Source: Rhizobium leguminosarum
GTDB taxonomy: Bacteria > Pseudomonadota > Alphaproteobacteria > Rhizobiales > Rhizobiaceae
NCBI RefSeq assembly: GCF_017876795.1
Contig: NZ_JAGIOR010000001.1
Coordinates: 4,428,501 to 4,492,500, forward strand
Direction: 5' to 3'
DNA: 64,000 nt
Every line of letters starts with the position of its first letter. Positions within the stretch are counted from its first letter, which is position 1. The notes under the pieces were generated by a model. That model searched no databases, had not been told where the DNA came from, and worked only from the letters and a program-made list of their open reading frames with translations. Both the position numbers and the translations under genes were made by a program. Positions 24,681-34,526 of the stretch are shown here, one piece after another.

Positions 24681-25694
24681 ATGACTAAGTTGCGCCTCAC
24701 GCAGATTTATGCGCGCGCGGGGCGGTGGGCCGTGCTAGGAATTGGCGGTGTCATCGCCCTCGAGATCATTGCCTTCATGGACAGTCCCGCATTCGACCTT
24801 GCCTTCGAGCCGGCCTATGGGCGGGCCGTGCCGGTGGCGCCGGGGGTCGAGCGGGTTACAGTGAACAATCCCGGGCCTTTCACCTTTCACGGCACCAACA
24901 GCTATATCGTCGGCGGCTCCTCGGTCGCGGTCATCGATCCCGGGCCGGAGGACGAGGCGCATTATCTAGCGCTGATGGCCGCACTTGCCGGCCGCGAGGT
25001 GACGCATATCTTCGTCAGCCACACCCATCGCGACCACTCGCCGCTGGCCCGCCGGCTGCGGGCGGCAACTGGGGCGGTGACGGTCGGCCAGGGGCCGCAT
25101 CGGCCGGCACGGCCACTGCGGGCCGGCGAGATCAATCCGTTTGCCGAAAGCGCCGATATGGCCTTCGTTCCGGATATCGCCATCGGCAACGGCAAGAGGA
25201 TTGCGGGCGATGGCTGGGTGCTTTCAGGCGTGCCGACGCCGGGGCACACGGCCAATCATGCCGCCTTTGCGCTCGACGGCAGCGATATCCTATTCTCCGG
25301 CGATCATGTCATGGCCTGGTCGACCTCGATCGTCGCGCCGCCGGATGGCTCGATGGCCGATTACATGGCCTCGCTCGATCGGCTGATTGCCCGCGAGGAC
25401 GGGCTGCTGCTGCCCGGCCATGGCGGCCCGGTGGTGGAGCCGGCCACATTCCTCAGGGCGCTGAAGGCGCACCGGCTGGGGCGCGAGCAGGCGATCCTGA
25501 CGCGCATCCGGGCGGGCGACCGTGAGATCAGCGAGATGGTGAAGGCGATCTACAGCGATACCGATCCGAAGCTTTATGGGGCGGCGGCGCTTTCCGTGCT
25601 CGCCCATATCGAGGATCTCGTCGAGCGCGGCGAGATAACCGCGGATGGGCCGCCTTCGCTTGCCGCCCTCTACCGGCCGGCACCAGGGAGATGA
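24681..25694 (+). CDS. Metallo-beta-lactamase-fold hydrolase, membrane-anchored
   Basis: A 337-residue protein. An N-terminal hydrophobic segment (about 16-34, WAVLGIGGVIALEIIAFM) precedes an MBL domain with HTHRDHSPL (HxHxDH metal site), TPGHTANH, FSGDHVM and LLPGHGGPV, then a C-terminal helical extension (SEMVKAIYSD) of the LACTB2/glyoxalase-II-like branch. It is expected to bind two zinc ions and hydrolyse an unknown ester, thioester or phosphodiester. It is the first gene of a three-gene operon whose members overlap by 4 bases (ATGA). The N-terminal anchor is unusual for LACTB2-type enzymes, which are soluble. Confidence 0.88.
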   Translation: MTKLRLTQIYARAGRWAVLGIGGVIALEIIAFMDSPAFDLAFEPAYGRAVPVAPGVERVTVNNPGPFTFHGTNSYIVGGSSVAVIDPGPEDEAHYLALMAALAGREVTHIFVSHTHRDHSPLARRLRAATGAVTVGQGPHRPARPLRAGEINPFAESADMAFVPDIAIGNGKRIAGDGWVLSGVPTPGHTANHAAFALDGSDILFSGDHVMAWSTSIVAPPDGSMADYMASLDRLIAREDGLLLPGHGGPVVEPATFLRALKAHRLGREQAILTRIRAGDREISEMVKAIYSDTDPKLYGAAALSVLAHIEDLVERGEITADGPPSLAALYRPAPGR

Positions 25695-26149
25695 GCCAGC
25701 AGATGCGAGCCGCTTACAGCTATCGCGACGATGCCGATGTTCCCGCTTTTGCCGATGACCGGCCGCTGATCGTCTTTGATGGCGAATGCGTGTTCTGCTC
25801 CGGCTGGGTGAAATTCGCGCTGAAACACGACAAGCAGCGGCGATACCGCTTCCTCGCGGCGCAGACGCCGCTCGGCACAGCGCTCTACCGGCATTATGGG
25901 CTGGATGCGCGCGACTACGAAACCAATATCTTCATCGAAGACGGCCGCGCCTTGTTCAAATCCGACGGCTCGATCCGCATGGTGGCGGGCCTCGGTTTTC
26001 CCTATTCGCTGATCAGGCTGTTCCGGCTGCTGCCGCGGCGGGTGGCCGACAGGCTCTATGAATTCATCGCCCGCAACCGGCTGAAGATCGCCGGCCGGCA
26101 GAGCTGCATGGTGCCGACGCCGGAGCAGCGGAGCCGCTTCATCGCATGA
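25691..26149 (+). CDS. DCC-family thiol-disulfide oxidoreductase-like protein (DUF393)
   Basis: A 152-residue protein with the family signature FDGECVFCSGWVKF (near residues 21-34), including the CxxC pair, then FLAAQTPLG and RLFRLLPRRVADRLYEFIARNR, the usual C-terminal helices. The DCC family (YuxK-like) has a predicted thioredoxin-like fold; the reaction is not known. Its ATG overlaps the stop of the MBL gene and its own stop overlaps the next ATG. In many proteobacteria DCC genes pair with the same saccharopine-dehydrogenase/DUF4166 gene seen next. Confidence 0.9.
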   Translation: MSQQMRAAYSYRDDADVPAFADDRPLIVFDGECVFCSGWVKFALKHDKQRRYRFLAAQTPLGTALYRHYGLDARDYETNIFIEDGRALFKSDGSIRMVAGLGFPYSLIRLFRLLPRRVADRLYEFIARNRLKIAGRQSCMVPTPEQRSRFIA

Positions 26150-27879
26150 GCGGCGACAGGCTTTCGCTGCTGATCATCGGCGGCTACGGCACGTTCGGCG
26201 GCCGGCTGGCGCGGCTGCTTGGCGATGAACCGCGGCTCAGATTGTTGATCGCGGGGCGGTCGCTTGAAAAGGCCGACGATTTCGTTGCCGATCTCAGAGC
26301 CCCGAAAGATGGATCCGAGGGCTTGGGAAGCAGCAATCTGGGGGCGAGCCTGCAGGCGGTGCGCTTCGATCGTGACGGCGATCTCAGCGAACAGCTGACG
26401 CGGCTGCGGCCCGATCTCGTCGTCGATGCCTCCGGGCCGTTCCAGAGCTTCGGGGAAGATCCCTATAAGGTCGTGCGCGCCTGCATCGGCCTCGGCATCG
26501 ATTATGCCGATATTGCCGACAGCACCGGCTTCGTCGCCGGTATTGGCGGGCTCGATGCCACGGCCAGGGCGAAGGGCATCTTCGCGCTGTCGGGGCTGAG
26601 CAGTCTGCCGGCGCTTTCCTTCGCGGCGCTCGATCTCATGGCGCCGCAGTTTTCCAGGATCGATGCGGTGGCTGCCGGCATTGCCCCGTCGGCGCATGTG
26701 AAGATCGGCCTCAATGTCGTCAGGGCGATCGCGAGTTATGCCGGCAAGCCAGTGGCGGTGCTGCACGATGGGCAGCCTTCGAGCGGGCTTGGGCTGATCG
26801 AGGCGATGCGGGTGACGGTGGCGCCGCCGGGCGTGGTGCCGCTGCGCAGCCGCAAATTCCTGCTGGTGGATGCGCCGGATCTGGCGCTGCTGCCGGCGCG
26901 GTTTGCCGGCCTGCAATCGAGCTTCACCGGGGTCGGAACGGAGCCGCAGGCGCTGCAGCGCTTGCTCGGCCTCGCGGCACGGCTGGTGCGCCTGCGGCTG
27001 CTGCCCTCGCTGCTGCCGTTTGCGCCGCTGCTGCAGCGCGCCAGCCACGGCTTGGCAATCGGCGAACATCGCGGCGGCATGTTCGTGCGGGTCAGCGGCG
27101 TCGATACCGGCGGCAAGCGGCTTGCCTGCGGCTGGCATCTGATTGCCGAGGGTGATGACGGGCCGTTCATTCCGATCACCGGCGTGGCGGCGCTGGTCCG
27201 CCGGCTGCTCGCCGGCATCCGGCCGGAGCATGGCGCCCGGCCGGCGACCGGGGAATTGCAGCTTGCCGATTTCGAAGCGGAATTCCGGCGGTTTTCGATT
27301 GCGACCGGGATCAGGGCGGAAAGCGAGGGCGCCTGCCTGCCGCTCTACCGAGGGGTTCTCGGCAGCGCCTTCGAGCGGCTGCCGCCGGCGATCGCGGCGA
27401 TGCACTCAGCGGGGCATGCAGGCGGGGTGCGCGTCGCCTCCGGCCGGGCACGGATCGAACGCGGCGGCGGCTGGCTGGCAAGGATCGTCGCGCGGCTGAT
27501 CGGTTTCCCGCCGGCGGGCGAGGATGTGCCGGTGACGGTGCGCTTCGCCGCTGATGGTGACAAGGAGATCTGGACGCGGGATTTCGGCGATAAGAGCTTC
27601 CGCAGCCTGCAGCTCGAGGGCAAGGGCCGCGACCGGCATTTGCTTGCCGAGGTGTTCGGGCCGTTCCGGGTGCTGGTGGCGCTGGTGCCGGAGGGGAGTA
27701 AGTTACGGCTGGTGGTGCGCGGCTGGCGGTTTTGCGGGCTGCCGCTGCCGCTGTTCCTGGCGCCCGGCGGCGAGACCTATGAGGAGGAGCGTGAGGGGCG
27801 GTTCCACTTCCATGTGGAGATCGGCGGGCGGCTGACCGGGCTGGTGGTGCGGTATACGGGGTGGTTGGTGGTGGCGTGA
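26146..27879 (+). CDS. NAD(P)-binding saccharopine-dehydrogenase-like protein with DUF4166 domain
   Basis: A 577-residue two-domain protein. The N-terminus is a Rossmann fold (LLIIGGYGTFGGRLARLL, residues 8-25) with the saccharopine-dehydrogenase-like continuation (DLVVDASGPFQSFG, DYADIADS). From about residue 390 a DUF4166 domain begins (LPLYRGVLGSAFERLPPAI) and ends with FHFHVEIGG near the C-terminus. The substrate is unknown and true saccharopine activity is unlikely. It closes the MBL-DCC operon through a 4-base overlap. A RIME-like repeat follows. Confidence 0.9.
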   Translation: MSGDRLSLLIIGGYGTFGGRLARLLGDEPRLRLLIAGRSLEKADDFVADLRAPKDGSEGLGSSNLGASLQAVRFDRDGDLSEQLTRLRPDLVVDASGPFQSFGEDPYKVVRACIGLGIDYADIADSTGFVAGIGGLDATARAKGIFALSGLSSLPALSFAALDLMAPQFSRIDAVAAGIAPSAHVKIGLNVVRAIASYAGKPVAVLHDGQPSSGLGLIEAMRVTVAPPGVVPLRSRKFLLVDAPDLALLPARFAGLQSSFTGVGTEPQALQRLLGLAARLVRLRLLPSLLPFAPLLQRASHGLAIGEHRGGMFVRVSGVDTGGKRLACGWHLIAEGDDGPFIPITGVAALVRRLLAGIRPEHGARPATGELQLADFEAEFRRFSIATGIRAESEGACLPLYRGVLGSAFERLPPAIAAMHSAGHAGGVRVASGRARIERGGGWLARIVARLIGFPPAGEDVPVTVRFAADGDKEIWTRDFGDKSFRSLQLEGKGRDRHLLAEVFGPFRVLVALVPEGSKLRLVVRGWRFCGLPLPLFLAPGGETYEEEREGRFHFHVEIGGRLTGLVVRYTGWLVVA

Positions 27880-27916
27880 AGGATGGCTTGCTGACTGCTG
27901 TCCGATACGCCGATGG

Positions 27917-28129
27917 CTGCCCCTCACCCTAACCTACCGGGGTCGAGCCGCTCGCCTCGACCCGTCCTTCGGACCCCCGTAAACGGGGCGAGGGGACGTG
28001 CCCAGCGAGACGTTGGCGAGGGACAGAGGGGTCGCGGCATATCACCTTCGCCCCGCGAGCGGGGGTCCGAAGGACGGGCCGAGACCCGTGGCTCGACCCC
28101 GGTCGGTGCCGGCAGGCGGATGAGGGGCA
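27917..28129. repeat. RIME-like mosaic repeat, copy 2 (longest)
   Basis: The same CTGCCCCTCACC and GGATGAGGGGCA ends as copies 1 and 3, but with an inserted pair of inverted arms carrying CGGGGTCGAGCC and GGCTCGACCCCGG, making this copy about 70 bases longer. Confidence 0.85.
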
Positions 28130-28414
28130 CGCGGCGAACTCCTGAGCCCACGAAGGCGATCATGGTGTTCTTACTTATTTCCGGTGTGCCGAGGCCGCCC
28201 TCTCCTCCGTCATTCCTGTGACCTCAGGGTTTGCCCGAGGGATACAGGAATGAGGAAGGTTTGCTTGGGCGATATCTTGGCGACCTCGAGTTTGTGGCAG
28301 CGTAAGGGCGTTGCGTTTGCCGCACCCTATCCCGGCCCTTCGCTTTGGGCTCAGGGCGTTCGCAACTGCAATCGATTCACTGGATCGATTGCTGGCGCCT
28401 TACGCCAACGTTGC
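28130..28414. other. Intergenic stretch with a palindrome
   Basis: No gene seen. CATTCCTGT (28211-28219) and ACAGGAATG (28244-28252) form a hairpin with a GC-rich loop that itself pairs CCTCAGGG-like bases; similar short palindromes are spread through rhizobial genomes. Confidence 0.5.
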
Positions 28415-29323
28415 TCACCCACCCGCAATCCCTAAGAGTTCGGAATCCAGCGCCTTCAGGTAATCGCCGGCGATGTCGGCGCTGAAGCCGAGGTCGTGTT
28501 GGCCGTAGCGGGAGGCGACGCGGATGTCGACGAAGGTGGTTTCGGCCTCTTCGCGCAGCCGGATGAGGATATCGAAGCGCAGGCCGAGGATCAGCGTGCG
28601 GTTGGTTGCCTGCAGCGTCACGCCGTTGGCGCCGCGGATCAGCTTGGCGATATCGTCGTCATAGGGGCGCGGCGTCGGCACCGGCACGATATCGGGCGCG
28701 TCGGCGACGGCGGCATCGTCGCCGGGCTCAGGCTTTGCCGGCCTGTCCTCCGGGTCGCGGTCGGGCTCGGTATCGCCGGTGCTCTTGACGATCACAAAGC
28801 CGCTCTGCTTGGCGACCTTGCGCACCGCCTCCAGCACGCGGTCGAGCGCACCCTCATAACGCCGGCCGGTCAGTTCGGGATAGGCTGATATCTGCTTTTC
28901 ACGATCCTCCGGCATCACCGGATTGCGCTTCAGCCAGATCTGGTCGGCTTTCGGCGGCTTCAGCCAGTCCGGCACCGAGACCGGATCGGTGGAGACGTCG
29001 TAGATATCAGGCAGGGTCAGATAATGTTCGGTGGCAAAGGCGCCGAGCGCAAGGGGAAAGGCGGCATAGATCAGGGCGGCGAGTGCGGCCAGCCCGCCTT
29101 CGGCCCCTGATACCCAAAGGCTGCGCAGCCCGACGGCGGCAAGCATGGCGGCCAGCAGCGCGCCGCCGGCGGCGGCAATCAACAGCAGCACGAGATAGGG
29201 GGTGGCGAGGCCGCCGAAGCGATGGGCGATCATCACCGCCAGCGCCAGCACCAGCGAAAACGCCCCAAGCAGCCGCGAAAAGCGGGCGGCGCTGGAAACA
29301 GGACGGTCGAAACGGATGGCCAT
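28415..29323 (-). CDS. DUF1499 membrane protein
   Basis: A 302-residue protein. Start chosen at ATG 29323 with a GGTAAG site; an upstream TTG codon is less likely. Four hydrophobic segments occupy about residues 18-110, followed by a DUF1499 domain split by an acidic/proline linker (DTEPDRDPEDRPAKPEPGDD). The domain opens with YPELTGRRY and ends with FVDIRVASRYGQHDLG, the usual DUF1499 signature. The function of DUF1499 is unknown. It is transcribed alone and converges on the DUF4166 operon. Confidence 0.88.
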   Translation of the reverse strand: MAIRFDRPVSSAARFSRLLGAFSLVLALAVMIAHRFGGLATPYLVLLLIAAAGGALLAAMLAAVGLRSLWVSGAEGGLAALAALIYAAFPLALGAFATEHYLTLPDIYDVSTDPVSVPDWLKPPKADQIWLKRNPVMPEDREKQISAYPELTGRRYEGALDRVLEAVRKVAKQSGFVIVKSTGDTEPDRDPEDRPAKPEPGDDAAVADAPDIVPVPTPRPYDDDIAKLIRGANGVTLQATNRTLILGLRFDILIRLREEAETTFVDIRVASRYGQHDLGFSADIAGDYLKALDSELLGIAGG

Positions 29324-29386
29324 CAAACTTACCGGTTGCTCGTCAGCGCCGCGCCTTCAACCACGCAAATCGCCATATCCCTGTTT

Positions 29387-29437
29387 AGAGCATGATGCCG
29401 AAAAGTGTGAAGCGGTTTTCGGACGACATCATGCTCT
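29387..29437. repeat. AGCATGATG-type palindromic repeat, copy 1
   Basis: AGAGCATGATG (left) pairs with CATCATGCTCT (right), and CCGAAAA pairs with TTTTCGG inside. The same element recurs at 42193-42238, with decayed halves at 15043, 45040 and 62920. This is a rhizobial extragenic palindrome, here between divergent genes. Confidence 0.85.
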
Positions 29438-29449
29438 ATTTCTTTGATT

Positions 29450-29511
29450 CAGATCCGGATTCAGATTTTAGGCCAGCCCGGCCTAAAATCATCCGGATCT
29501 GGGCAAGATTC
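29450..29511. repeat. Long two-part inverted repeat next to the palindrome
   Basis: A perfect 11-base inner stem GATTTTAGGCC/GGCCTAAAATC with a 5-base loop is nested in CAGATCCGGAT/ATCCGGATCTG arms. There is no T-run. It lies 13 bases from the AGCATGATG repeat, so the two may form one composite element. Confidence 0.75.
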
Positions 29512-29667
29512 GGCTGAATTGAAACTGTTGTCTTGGAATATCAGCTGGAATTCGCGAGCGAAGACCGTCGCAAAGACGGGCCGATTCCATAAGACCTTGC
29601 TGATATGTGAAAAAAGAGCCATTCTGCCGCGGTTTCATCTCCGAATTCAAAGGCAAGGAGAGACGGG

Positions 29668-30057
29668 ATGATTTCAACCGAGATAGCCGCAAGGCCGCAG
29701 GCGTCTGCGCTTGGCGGGATCGACCACAGCGAGCCGATGCTGCCGATGGAGCTCGTCGAGCTCGAACTTTCGCTTGAAGGTTATGCCGGCGGCGATGCCG
29801 GCTTCTGCGAGGCGGTGCGCCTGGCGGCGAACCGGTCGGGCGGCGAATTGCTGTTCGACCTGCCGGCCGCCGGCCTCGTCGAGGATTGCCGCCGCATCGC
29901 CGTGCTGCGCATTCCCGATGACGGCAGCGAGATGCGCGTCGTGCTGGCGCTGCTCGATTATGCCGGCACCGAAATCCGCATGCAGGCGCCCGATGAGCAA
30001 ACGGCGCATCTGGTGCGTTTTGCCGAAGCCTTTATCGAAGTGCTGGAGCGGATTTAG
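29668..30057 (+). CDS. Unknown acidic protein, 129 residues
   Basis: ATG 29668 has an AAGGAGAG site 7 bases upstream. The product is acidic and has a repeating beta-strand pattern (LVELELSLEGYAG, RRIAVLRIPDDGSEMRVVLALLDYAGTEIRM) ending in a helix, so it is probably a small folded cytosolic protein. There is no signal peptide and no recognised family; it looks like a conserved rhizobial hypothetical. It converges on the zinc-ribbon gene. Confidence 0.75.
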   Translation: MISTEIAARPQASALGGIDHSEPMLPMELVELELSLEGYAGGDAGFCEAVRLAANRSGGELLFDLPAAGLVEDCRRIAVLRIPDDGSEMRVVLALLDYAGTEIRMQAPDEQTAHLVRFAEAFIEVLERI

Positions 30058-30078
30058 AGCTTCATTCCCATGCGCAAT

Positions 30079-30321
30079 TCAGCGCTCGGCCGCCGCTTCC
30101 GCCAGGCTGCGGAAGGGAAACTTGCGCCCGCATTCGCATTTGATCATGAAATTTTCCTGGTGATTGGAAGGCCGCTGCACGCCAAAGCCGCGCGGCAGCC
30201 GATCGACCATGAAATCCGGGTGCTTGCGCTTCGGATCGTCGATCTCCGAAGCTTCGGCAAAGCCCTCATTGCCGCATTGCGGGCAGTTCAGTTTTTTCGA
30301 AAATCGATCGCGGATGGCCAT
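30079..30321 (-). CDS. Small zinc-ribbon protein, 80 residues
   Basis: Two cysteine pairs frame the protein: CPQCG near residue 13 and CECG near residue 62, as in a split zinc ribbon. Between them lies a basic segment (DDPKRKHPDF, RGFGVQR). GGAACGAG precedes ATG 30321. Such proteins may bind nucleic acid or be metal-site adaptors; no specific function is known. Single-gene unit. Confidence 0.8.
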   Translation of the reverse strand: MAIRDRFSKKLNCPQCGNEGFAEASEIDDPKRKHPDFMVDRLPRGFGVQRPSNHQENFMIKCECGRKFPFRSLAEAAAER

Positions 30322-30443
30322 GCTCGTTCCAGTGTTTGCAAGCCCGTCTTACAGAGGAATGCCCCTTATGCATAGGAAGGTGGCCGGCGAAAGTGGAACC
30401 ATATGCCGGGGGTGCCGTTCCTTTTTTTGAAAAGGAGGCGATC

Positions 30444-30641
30444 ATGCCGAACCGAGACCCGATGCCGATCCCGAATGCCGACACCCCACGCGGCCCGACG
30501 CCGACGCCGGGCATTCCCGACCCCACCCAGCAAAAACCGCCGCTGACGCCGGTGCAGGACCCGTCCGACACCAAGAACCCGCAGGACCCGCCGCTTGATC
30601 CGGCACTGCTGCCGATCGGGGATCCGGCTGGGGCGGCGTGA
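30444..30641 (+). CDS. Proline-rich small protein, 65 residues
   Basis: ATG 30444 has a perfect AAAAGGAGG site 6 bases upstream, which fixes the start; the longer frame from 30336 has none. More than a quarter of the residues are proline, in patterns such as PTPTPGIPDP and QDPPLDPALLP, with few hydrophobics, so the product is probably disordered. Similar short Pro-rich proteins are annotated in many Rhizobium genomes without function. Confidence 0.65.
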   Translation: MPNRDPMPIPNADTPRGPTPTPGIPDPTQQKPPLTPVQDPSDTKNPQDPPLDPALLPIGDPAGAA

Positions 30642-30663
30642 GGATGTTGGTTATGCCGTATGG

Positions 30664-30804
30664 CTGCCCCTCACCCTAACCCTCTCCCCGTTCTGACGGG
30701 GAGAGGGGACGTGCCCTGCGCGAGGTATGCGAGAGACGGAGAGGTTGCGGCTTGTCCCCTTCGCCCCGTTTACGGGGAGAGGTGCCGGCAGGCGGATGAG
30801 GGGC
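30664..30804. repeat. RIME-like mosaic repeat, copy 3
   Basis: CTGCCCCTCACCCTAACCCT at the left and GCAGGCGGATGAGGGGC at the right, with CTCCCCG and CGGGGAGAGG arms inside. It is close in length to copy 1 and lies only 22 bases after the proline-rich gene. Confidence 0.88.
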
Positions 30805-30878
30805 TGGCCTCGCCAATCTCCCACCTTGACGACCTCGCCCGATTGCCGTTTCCTCAGGGAAAAGCAAGGAATACCCTG

Positions 30879-31154
30879 ATGCGCCTTCCCCTTCTCATTA
30901 CCATCGCCACCCTCGCCGCCGGGCTTTCCGCCTGCCAGACGATGACGCCGGAGGAGCGGCGGGCGGCGGATGAGCAGCGGTGCCTGAGCTATGGCTTCCG
31001 GCGCGGCACGGATGGTTTTGCCACCTGCCTGCAGCGCATCGATCTCGACCGGCGGGCCGAATCACGGGCGCAAAGTGCCGAGATGATGCAGAGCATGGCC
31101 TGGGATCTGAACGGGCCGTATATCTACCATGATCACTGGCGGCATCATCATTGA
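30879..31154 (+). CDS. Small lipoprotein, 91 residues
   Basis: From ATG 30879 the product starts MRLPLLI, a hydrophobic run and the lipobox LSAC near residue 17, so it is a lipid-anchored envelope protein. The mature part is short and charged (TPEERRAADEQRC, GTDGFATCLQRIDLDRR) with two further Cys and a His-rich tail (YHDHWRHHH). The His tail might bind metal. It resembles small rhizobial lipoproteins of unknown function. AAGGA lies about 10 bases upstream. Confidence 0.75.
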   Translation: MRLPLLITIATLAAGLSACQTMTPEERRAADEQRCLSYGFRRGTDGFATCLQRIDLDRRAESRAQSAEMMQSMAWDLNGPYIYHDHWRHHH

Positions 31155-31208
31155 GATCGGGCGCCCGCAGGGCTGCCCCGGGCGCCCGCAAAGGCAGCCG
31201 GTTTCTGA

Positions 31209-33893
<2,685 letters not shown>

Positions 33894-34044
33894 CTTCCCC
33901 CCAACACCAAACCGGCATTAGCTTAATCCGTTGGTGTTGAAATGAAAATCGACAAATGCGGCGAAATGTTGCGCTGCACAATAAATCTGGGCGCGGTGGG
34001 GGCTCGAAACGATTGAAAGCCGGTGGGAATAAGAAAAAGGCACA
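33894..34044. promoter_or_regulatory. Upstream region of ppdK
   Basis: About 150 bases before the ppdK start, with AT-rich stretches (GAAATGAAAATCGACAAATG at 33938-33957). Probably the ppdK promoter; no operator identified. Confidence 0.3.
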
Positions 34045-34083
34045 AAAAAAGCTTTGCGGGACTGCAACAATGTCCCGCAAAGC
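34045..34083 (-). terminator. Strong leftward rho-independent terminator
   Basis: A 12-base perfect stem (GCTTTGCGGGAC with GTCCCGCAAAGC, loop of 9), followed on the minus strand by seven T. It ends leftward transcription coming from the smc side or from a small RNA starting within 34120-34500. Confidence 0.9.
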
Positions 34084-34310
34084 CTTGTTTCCGTCCGGCC
34101 AGGAAAACCGGACGGGGGGTCCCACAACCCAGGAACGGTTCAGCTTTTGAAAAGGAACCGCTCTGACCGCATCTTACGCAATTCCCGGGAAAACAGATCT
34201 TCCCTTTGCTGGAATTGCTCTAACGGCTTCCGGTTCTTGCCCTCGCCCGGAAAACCGCACGCAAATTCGACAATACGCAACGCTTGATTGCCCGCTTTTC
34301 AGCTAGGTGA
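34045..34310 (-). ncRNA. Candidate small RNA between smc and ppdK
   Basis: On the minus strand a second perfect 8-base hairpin (34091-34115, CCGTCCGG/CCGGACGG) sits 7 bases before the terminator hairpin. Two stable stems in a row before a T-tract, 440 bases from the nearest upstream stop, is the usual look of a trans-acting small RNA. The 5' end is not known; 34310 is a guess. The alternative is a long smc 3' untranslated region. Confidence 0.35.
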
Positions 34311-34526
34311 TTAGGTTGCGTTGAAACAACTTCTAATGCAAGTCAGCGAAAAGAGCATCACCCAAATGGGGTACAGGCAGCAAGAGAGCCGACCTTTTTT
34401 GGTGTTTATTTTCAGTTTTCTGATTTTACGCAATTTCCGGGCGCAAAACGGCGTCACGGCTTTACTGAAATTGCGCTGGCCCAGGCTGGAATTGCTGCCT
34501 TCCCTTTGCGCAATTGCTGGCGTCGC
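34311..34526. other. Intergenic stretch with repeated CAATT/AATTGC arms
   Basis: No gene seen. Short inverted arms recur here and just to the left (CGCAATTCCCGGGAAAAC about 34178, GGAATTGC about 34209, CGCAATTTCCGGGCGCAAAAC about 34430, GGAATTGC about 34490), suggesting two degenerate copies of one palindromic repeat. Confidence 0.45.

Noticed and set aside
29444..29671. A 75-residue plus-strand frame
   Set aside because: It runs through the nested inverted repeat and stops at the ribosome site of the next gene; no protein-like character.
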